Positions 57,282-64,000 of a stretch of 64,000 bases of DNA are shown here, piece by piece (within the stretch, counting starts at the first letter, position 1; each line of letters opens with the position of its first letter). The position numbers and the translations under genes are program-made. The DNA comes from Monoplex corrugatus (lineage: Eukaryota; Mollusca; Gastropoda; Littorinimorpha; Ranellidae): assembly GCA_030674185.1 (NCBI GenBank), contig CM060306.1, positions 37,329,483 through 37,393,482 of the forward strand. Direction: 5' to 3'. The notes beneath the pieces are model-generated. The model did no database searches. It had not been told where the DNA came from and was given only the letters and a program-made list of their open reading frames with translations.

Positions 57282-57600
57282 CTGGTTCTTTTGATAGAAC
57301 CAGCGAGTTCGTGATCTGATATTTCGAGTTTAATCCAAGCCCGCAACATCAAAAACCGGCCTGCTTGCCGCCCCTCTTAATGTTTCCGTCAATTTGCTGG
57401 TGTCAGCTTCAGCTTAGTGTTTCATTGGTTTCTCCCCTTTCCACTTTCCCCATTTCATGACCTCGTCAGAGCACAGAGTTTTATGCAGGCTCAGGGAGTC
57501 TGTTGGATAATTGCTGGCAGATTTGGATGGAGCGCATGTGGAATTGCCCCGAGTGTGATGAGTACATTTTAGACAAACTCAAACTTGAAGAAACTACCAC
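57282..57600 (+). mobile_element. SINE family B copy
   Basis: Plus-strand copy: 'ggttcttttgatagaacc' head, 'tcgagtttaatccaagcc', 'ctggtgtcagcttcagc', 'aggctcagggagtctg', tail 'catgtggaattgccccgag'. Forms an inverted pair with 57752-58045. Confidence 0.82.
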
Positions 57601-57710
57601 AGCGCGCGCACCATTCTAAATGCTTTACGTTCCCCGTGCAAAACCCTGTTCACTGGCAAGGGAAACATTGGCACTACCACAATGATTGGAATATTCAGAT
57701 AGGCTGTTAA

Positions 57711-57751
57711 CCCTTTGACTCCCGCGCCCTATCCACCAGCATCCTGCGTTA
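57711..57751 (-). mobile_element. TTAA MITE end, cut off by a SINE
   Basis: Preceded by TTAA (57707-57710); starts 'ccctttgactcccgcgccc' and reads 'accagcatcctgcgtt' before family B sequence begins. Confidence 0.75.
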
Positions 57752-58045
57752 TTCAAGAGGGATTCATTGCACTCGGACAATTCCATATGTGCTCCACCCA
57801 TATCTACCGAAGATTATCTGGCAGACTCGCTAAGCCTGCACAAAACCCTATGCGCTGGCAAGGTCTTGAAATTGGAGAGGAAGGGAGGGAAGGGACTTTT
57901 GAGACACTAAACTGTCACCACCAGAATGATGTTAACATTAAGATGGGCAGCGAACAGGCCAGTTATTAATGTTGCAGGCTGGAGTTGAACTCGAGATATC
58001 AGATCTTGAGTCCACAGCTCTATCGTAAGAACCAACCAGCCTGCG
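57752..58045 (-). mobile_element. SINE family B copy, near-typical
   Basis: Low-coordinate tail 'gggattcattgcactcggac' and 'cacaaaaccctatgcgctgg'; middle 'gatgggcagcgaacaggcca'; head 'ggagttgaactcgagatatc' and 'taagaaccaaccagcctgcg'. Confidence 0.85.
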
Positions 58046-58165
58046 TAAATAATAATAATAAAAAACGATAAAAATTTTTTTTAAATTTGGCTTATTTGAA
58101 GATAAAACCCACGACCCCTGAGTTATCAAGTATGGTGCTCTAACCAACTGAGCTACCGCGGCCAT
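58046..58165 (-). mobile_element. Short tRNA-derived SINE with A-rich/(TAA)n tail
   Basis: Minus strand begins 'ggccgcggtagctcagttgg', 'ttagagcaccatacttgata', then 'ggggtcgtgggttttatc' (diverged B box), followed by an A-rich stretch and (TAA)n. It sits directly behind the family B copy. Confidence 0.65.
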
Positions 58166-58299
58166 AGTAAAGTGGAACACGCTCGATCTGAGCTCATGCA
58201 AGGCAACGTTAACACAAGCAAGGTACTCATGGAAGTACAGTCAAGTGTTTCAAGAGACCGTGCAAGCGATCAGTAGCCTACTGCCAGAAAAAAAGAGAG

Positions 58300-58690
58300 A
58301 AAATCACCAGAAGATTCCAGCAACCTTCTACATGGAGGAGGCAGCAAACCGTGGCAGAAGAAGTCGTAACATCCGGAGCATGGAAGCGGGGTCTGCTTGA
58401 TGGGGCGGATGACTGGTAGTGCACAGCAGATCTTCCACAACGGTAAAACACCCAGAAATCATCAGCAAGAGATGTCATGCGACCGGGTATAGTAAACCAC
58501 TCCCATTCATCAAAAGGGATGATTCTGATCGAACACAATGTGCCGTACGAAAGTAGAAAGGATAAAGCCCATATCTTGACAATTAGATTTACACCTGCCT
58601 TTAGACCAGCAGTCCAAAATGGCAGAAGCAGCTGAAAAGAGTTCTGGTCGACGAGGAACAAAAGAGAACTCATAAGTCAGCTCACAGGAG
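58300..58690 (+). pseudogene. RLE-type LINE fragment, copy 3, internally deleted
   Basis: Matches the endonuclease region of the 47345-49250 element: 'ggtctgcttgatggggcgg', 'cagcagatcttccacaacgg', 'gatcgaacacaatgtgccgt'. Then about 150 bp are missing and the match resumes at 'aatggcagaagcagctg'. Several stops; no tRNA-like segment follows. Confidence 0.78.
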
Positions 58691-58739
58691 GAGGGAGAAA
58701 AGAAATTTACAATACCAAGTTGGAACCAACCAATCCAAT

Positions 58740-59235
58740 CCAAGTAAGTGGAAAAAAAACATCCACAACTGAAGAGTTCACCTACTTAAGCAGTAGCACC
58801 GTTAACTCGACGGAGGAGAGGGCAATGACATCAAGAGCTGTCTCGACAAAACCAGAGACATCTTCAGAATACTGAGGAACGTGTGGAGGTCTCCACAGTA
58901 CAGACAGCATCAACCTCAAGCTGAGACTGTATCAGAGCTATGTTCTGTCCACTCTACTTTATGGTCCAGACTGCTGAAAACTGACAGAGCGACTTTACCA
59001 AGCTATCAACTTTCCATCTGGCCCAGCACTATCTCCAACCAACAATTACTCGCCCAATGCAATCAGGAGATTGTGGACTTCATCATCATGAAAAGACGAT
59101 GGAGATGCGTTGAGGACATCATCCAAAGAGACCAAGATACCATCACCCGGACTGCCCTTCAATGGACACCAGAAGGAAAACGAAAGAGAAAATCCAAAAA
59201 CACACGGCGACGAACAAACAAGACATAAAGGTCCT
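58740..59235 (+). pseudogene. LINE ORF2 C-terminal fragment
   Basis: Broken frames encode 'EEFTYLSSSTVNSTEE'-like text near 58775, 'RLYQSYVLSTLLYG' (58925-58965), 'KRRWRCVEDIIQRDQDTITR' (59090-59150) and 'TPEGKRKRKSKNTRRR' (59165-59215), the order usual at the end of many animal LINE proteins. Confidence 0.78.
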
Positions 59236-59239
59236 GAAA

Positions 59240-60395
59240 CACACTTTATGTTACGTTACACAGAGTTTCGCCCAGAACAGACAGGGGTGGAGAATCTTTG
59301 TTGCCGCCTCACACGGCAATGGGATAATGGGCAGTAAGTAATTAAGTTCCAGCCGATTGCTGGCAACTGCTGCCGGCAACTTGCAGGCGCTAGCATCAGC
59401 GCACTCTTTCTGGTTGTAAGAAACAGCTAGTTCATTACGGCGTGTTGCAAAAATGCTGCCCTTTACGTGTCAGTTTGGCGGCCTTTAGATAATCAGCTGA
59501 TTATGCTCTTAGTTGTTGCTGCCTGTTGCTACCTGGTGTAAAGAACCAATCCATGTCATCATTTACACTTGCAGCCTCTTGGATGGGATGTTCCTCCATG
59601 TTTCTGCATTAGATCCTATGTTTTCATGTAGCAAACACAGCAAAAATTAGCAGAACGTCTTACCTAAGAAATGCGCAGCAGTGCACATTTTCCGTCACTG
59701 TGACCAAAAATAATAATAATAATAATAGTTAAAAATAACAAGAAAATGTGCAAGTTGCTTTGCGTTGAAGCAAACAATTGTTAGGGAAGTTCTGTTTAAA
59801 AAATAAAAACAAAAAACTGAATTACACTTGTCATCACACTCTTGTCAAAAAATGCAGGTCTACTAAGACGAATAACTAAACAGAATAGAACAATAAAGAA
59901 ATTTTAAAAAATGAAAATCAAACGCACGCTTACAGACGTGTTTGTTTTTATTAGCGTTGCTTACATCAGGAAAAGAGACTTTCAAAAAAGAAGGAGGTCG
60001 AACCATCCTTATAATCTGAGTTTTGTTCCCTTTTTATACATGCTTTGTCTTCAATCTGTTTCTGAAATAAAGAGAAACTGAAAAGATGTGGAACTGAATA
60101 AGTGCTGGCAGCGAGGCCAAGAATTTTATTATTGTGCCATTGTTCGTGTGATAATGTTTTCTACCAAAACTGTTACGCACCAGTCAGAAGTCGCGTGCCT
60201 TTTGCACCTCCGATCATGATTATACGGAGCCTAATCAAGAATCATAATGAACGTGTCTGCTTGCTTTCTTACCTTCCGTTCAGAAAAAAAGTTAAATCAG
60301 TCGTTTAACCACCATTCGTTTAAGAGCGCGATCCCTTACCAACAATTTCAAACATTTCACAACTCAGGATAAAATACCGAACACGACACTCACAC
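59240..60395. other. No gene seen
   Basis: AT-rich DNA with a short (AAT)n near 59710. No recognised coding or repeat signature. Confidence 0.5.
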
Positions 60396-60398
60396 ACA

Positions 60399-60598
60399 CC
60401 TGGTTGTGGGTTCGAATCCCGGGTGCGCTACATTAAAACTGGCTTTCTCACTGTCCTACCTTAACACCATTGTTGTTCTGGTGGAGTCGGTATAGGATTA
60501 GATAGGTCCCACTTCCCTGGGATAGTTATCCCCGTTGGCCAGATCACATGAGGTGGATGCCGACGTAAAAACCGAACCAAATCAAATCAAATCAAATT
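60399..60598 (+). mobile_element. SINE family A, 5'-truncated, with (AAATC)n tail
   Basis: Starts in the B box 'gtgggttcgaatcccggg', continues 'ccattgttgttctggtgg', 'aggattagataggtccc', 'ttatccccgttggccag', and ends in 'aaatcaaatcaaatcaaat', the family's 3' tail. Confidence 0.88.
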
Positions 60599-60757
60599 AC
60601 ACATACCTCTATGTGCCAATGCATGCTATGAGACGTCTAAGTGTGCCTAAGTCAGTGTAGAGTTTGTTGGATTGCATCTTTAGTTTTTATGTTTGTTTAT
60701 TTATGTGCAAATACATATTATTTATTCATTTATTACTTTCATTTGATCATCCGCAAG

Positions 60758-60843
60758 ATCTGCAATGGGGTCAAGAAGTCCTCGGCGCTAAATCACAAAC
60801 AGGAAGCATGAGTCCCCCAGCATTTGGTGTACCACCAGCTCGG
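60758..60843 (+). CDS. Possible internal exon of an unidentified gene
   Basis: An open frame reading 'LQWGQEVLGAKSQTGSM' and 'SPPAFGVPPAR' is bounded by CCGCAAG on the left (acceptor-like after T-rich sequence) and CTCGG|GTAAGA on the right, a good donor. Non-repetitive composition, unlike its surroundings. I do not recognise the protein and found no neighbouring exon. Confidence 0.3.
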
Positions 60844-60849
60844 GTAAGA

Positions 60850-61215
60850 CTTTGTACCAGTGTGAGTTGCAATGATATAAATTGCCACCAGAACAAACAG
60901 TGTGTTTGTACATGAAACAATGTGTGAGCAAAGATTTATCAATCGACTGGGTTTTTATTTTATATTTTCTTTGGCCGTTCGAATTCGGTCTTCATGAATC
61001 CCTCGGCGGTTTGTGGCATAGATTTGAACTTTGATCGTCACAATAGAGAGCTGTTCTGGCGAGTACGTGCGTTAGCAAAGCCATCTATAGTCTTTTTCGT
61101 TCCTTGCAAGTTCCACTCAGAGTTTTAGAGCGAGTCAACTTTTGATAACATGCCAGTAGATAAAACAAATTTTTTAAACATAAATGCATGTACAATAATA
61201 GTAACAACATCACCA
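60850..61215. other. No gene seen
   Basis: Unremarkable AT-rich sequence before the trinucleotide arrays. Confidence 0.5.
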
Positions 61216-61328
61216 GTGTAAGCAGCAGCAGCAGCAGCAACAACAACAACAACAACAAAACAATGATAACAACAACAACAATATAATAATAATAACAATA
61301 ATAATGATAATGATGATGATAATGATGA

Positions 61329-61362
<34 letters not shown>

Positions 61363-61694
61363 GGTGGTGGTGAGGGGAGGAGGAGGATGATGAGATGATG
61401 ATGATGATGATGATGATGATATCAATAATAATAATAATGATAATGATGATGATAAAATAACAATAATGAGATAATTACTACTAGTAGTAGTTGTAGTGCT
61501 GGTAGTTGTCGTAGTAGTAGTCATGCTAGTAGTGGATAGTACTAGTAGTATCATTATTATTACTGTTAATACTGTCATATTATTTTGATTTTCTAAAGTT
61601 TCTCTGCCTTCTCCTCCACATTATCATTTCATCAAAGCAATATGTGTTCTTTGATCGAACAAGTCACAGTGTCAGACAGACAGACAGACAGAGG

Positions 61695-61725
<31 letters not shown>

Positions 61726-61916
61726 TGAGGCAAGAGAGAAAGAGACAGAAAAAGAGAGACAGACAGAGACAGAGAGATACAGAGAGAGAGAAGGGGAGAA
61801 AGAGAGAGAGAGAGATACAGAGATACAGAGACAGAGACAGAGAGACAAAGACAGAGAGACAAAAGACAGAAAAAGAGACAGAGACAGAAAAAGAGAGAGA
61901 TACAGAGAGAGAGAGG

Positions 61917-62009
<93 letters not shown>
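61216..62009. repeat. Trinucleotide and GACA/GA arrays
   Basis: CAG/CAA, AAT, GAT and GGT triplet runs at 61223-61500, then a GACA/GA purine array at 61674-62009 that contains clustered AGATAC. The Ser/Leu-rich and Arg/Glu-rich frames are repeat artefacts. Confidence 0.93.
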
Positions 62010-62011
<2 letters not shown>

Positions 62012-62619
62012 CGTTGATGAAATAAAGCATTTGTAATCTTCGTATTATTTACAGATGACACAGTGCTTTCCAGTAGAGGACATCAGTTTTCCTCACTCTA
62101 ACATCAGGATTGTTTCTTTATATGTTACATCATATCTGCACGCATTCGTTATTGTAACCATTTACAGTAAAATTGAAGTTCATCAACAACTCCTTTTTTT
62201 TTTTATACATTCTGTCCAAAACAAGATAAAAGACCGACGAATCAGCATGTTCCATGCTAGTCTCATGTCCTTGATCATGAGTACAAACATTTACCATCAG
62301 AGAAATGTTGCCGAGGCCAGGGTTCGCAAGACAAACACAAAGTGGTAGTTATTTATTTATGTTGCCATTTGTAAAAGAAAACTGAAAAAAAAAACAACAA
62401 CAAAAAAAACAACAGACAAACAGACAGAATACACCTATGAGTAGATAACATTCAGTTATGTGTGTAGATCTATATATACGAACAGATAACGTTCAGTTAT
62501 GGGACATTACGTCTTCTTCTTCTTTTTTATGTTGACGTCTACTCGTAGGTTTTTCACATGTGGTAGAGTCGCAAAAATGACGCAGAATGACTGACTCTGT
62601 TTTATAAAATCCACGAATT
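62010..62619. other. No gene seen; short local duplication
   Basis: The word 'agataacattcagttatg' at about 62443 recurs as 'agataacgttcagttatg' at about 62483. Otherwise nothing recognised. Confidence 0.5.
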
Positions 62620-62895
62620 CAAGATAGAATATCTTGAACTCAGCCCCTGGCAATTACATGAAACCTGGCCTTTTCCACTTGTCCATCTTATTGCTCCAAT
62701 CACTCTGGTGGTGTCAGCTGAGTGTTTCATGGTTCCTCCCTTCTTTCCCCCTCCTCCCACCTGCCCGTTTCAAGACCTTGCCAGCACATTGCGTTTTGTG
62801 CAGGATCAAGTATTCTGCCAGATCTTTACTGGCAGGTTTAGGTGGAGCGCACATGGAATTGTCCGAGCGCGATGATTCCCTTTTGGATAAACCTT
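62620..62895 (+). mobile_element. SINE family B copy
   Basis: 'cttgaactcagcccctgg' head, 'ctctggtggtgtcagctg', 'caagaccttgccagcacat', tail 'acatggaattgtccgagcg'. Confidence 0.8.
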
Positions 62896-63029
62896 AGACT
62901 CCACAGTAGCAATGGATGTAGGGTTTGACATCCTTGTTAATTTTATAGACTAGAAAATGAGTGTCGAGAGGGTTTGGAGAGATTCCTGAATCTGTTCTCC
63001 TTCCCTCATCCCCTTCCAGTTTTCCCTCC

Positions 63030-63195
63030 TTCTGTATCAGCAGTAGAGCACCAGGTAGACCCAGGTAGAAAATGCTAGACGGACTTGCGGAGTGGCTGAA
63101 GACGAGGCGGGTGGGGGAGATGCTTGGGGCAACAAGAGATAGAGACAGATGGAAGTCCATGATCGCCAACGGCATGCGGCAGGGCACCTGATGAT
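63030..63195 (+). pseudogene. LINE 3'-end fragment
   Basis: Encodes 'MLDGLAEWLKTRRVGEMLGA' and 'TRDRDRWKSMIANGMRQGT' followed by stops in 'ctgatgatgatg', the usual last residues of this LINE group; related to 50640-50900. Confidence 0.82.
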
Positions 63196-63289
63196 GATGT
63201 ATCAGCAGTGTTTTATCTCAACGTTTTGTTCTCGTTTGTGTTGACCAGAAGACACTTCATTCTGTCGAGTGAAATGTGTTCTTTTGTTG

Positions 63290-64000
63290 TTGTTGTTGTG
63301 TTGTTTGTTTGTTTTCTTGTTTGCTCATCTATTTTTTCTGTTTGTTCGTTAGTTCGTTTGTTTGTTCGTTCATTTCCTTTGTTTGTGTTTGTTTGTTTGT
63401 AGAGCTAAAGGTGTTTTTTTGTTTCTTTGATTGCTTATTTGTTTGCCCTTTTTTGTTTGTTTGTTTGTTTGTTTGTTTGTTCGCTTGTTTGTTTGTTTGT
63501 TTGTTGTTTGTTTGTTTGTGTGTCGAGCAAAAGATGGTTTTTGTTTCTTTGCTTGTTTGTTCATCTGTTTTCTGTTTGTTCGTTCGCTCGTTCTTGTTTG
63601 TCTGTGTGATTGTTTGATCGATTTGTTTGTTTGTTTGTTTGTTTGCTTCTTTGTTTGTTTGTTTATCCATACCACATCAAGACAACCCTACATTCTTTCT
63701 CTTACAACTGAGTAACATCTTCCTGCATTTACCATCTTTTTCCTGTTTATGAAAAGAGAATGACTTTTAGGAACTGACTGCCAAGCAATGTGTCCAGCAG
63801 TCTTTCTCCGTTCCAGCCTTTTGTTATGTCTGTTTTGTTTTTGATTTTTGTGTTTGTTTCGTTTTGTGTTTCAGACAAGACAGTTTATTCTGTCGAGTAA
63901 CAGGTCTGTTTTTGTCTGATTGTTTGTCTTTCCGATTTGTACGTACCAGTGCAAGGGACTCAACTCTCCTCTCTCTCTCTCTCTCTCTCCTTTCTCTCTC
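63290..64000. repeat. (TTTG)n-rich region and terminal (CT)n
   Basis: Degenerate TTTG repeat about 63290-63672 with interspersed GTTC, unremarkable sequence to 63965, then (CT)n to the window end. Confidence 0.92.

Overview
This is eukaryotic, almost certainly metazoan, DNA: spliced exons with GT/AG borders, long introns, dense (CA)n/(GT)n and GA microsatellites, tRNA-derived SINEs, several LINE clades, a Ty3/Gypsy-type LTR element and piggyBac-like DNA elements. The repeat mix and the protein similarities I recognise suggest a marine invertebrate, most likely a mollusc; that lineage call is inference. No prokaryotic features (operons, CRISPR, ribosome binding sites) are present.

The one cellular gene I can reconstruct is a complete Sp1/Sp3/Sp4-class zinc-finger transcription factor on the minus strand (40735 down to 17150). 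Nine coding exons join in phase to an 807-residue protein: N-terminal Sp box, long Gly/Gln/Thr/Val-rich activation region, Buttonhead box, three C2H2 fingers with the canonical GC-box contact residues, and an acidic C-terminus. Introns range from 118 bp to 9.1 kb and hold much repeat DNA.

Layout. 0-7.5 kb: SINE fragment, decayed RTE-like LINE (+), CA arrays, and a LINE RNase H/C-terminal fragment (-) between two copies of a dispersed repeat. 7.57-12.45 kb: structurally complete LTR retrotransposon with 170/172 bp LTRs, primer-binding site, polypurine tract and 5-bp target duplication, coding region broken many times. 12.5-17.1 kb: gene-poor flank with a SINE and a 33-bp minisatellite. 17.15-40.74 kb: the Sp gene, whose introns contain a non-autonomous piggyBac element, TTAA-flanked foldback MITEs, a decayed LINE in gene orientation, a restriction-like-endonuclease (RLE) LINE tail and a 70-bp tandem repeat. 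40.7-64 kb: repeat-dominated; an RLE-LINE C-terminal half (622-codon open frame) with a tRNA-like 3' segment, other LINE fragments, at least three SINE families, some with clear target-site duplications, and long microsatellites. One possible exon of an unknown plus-strand gene lies near 60.8 kb.

The most interesting material is in the mobile DNA: related tRNA-like segments at the 3' ends of two RLE-LINE copies, a TTAA-flanked foldback MITE family in six places, a nested SINE stack dated by 12-bp target duplications, and a 60-bp mini-retroposon. I found no evidence of a new defence or biosynthetic system. Boundaries of decayed repeats are approximate; the Sp exon boundaries are base-precise predictions.
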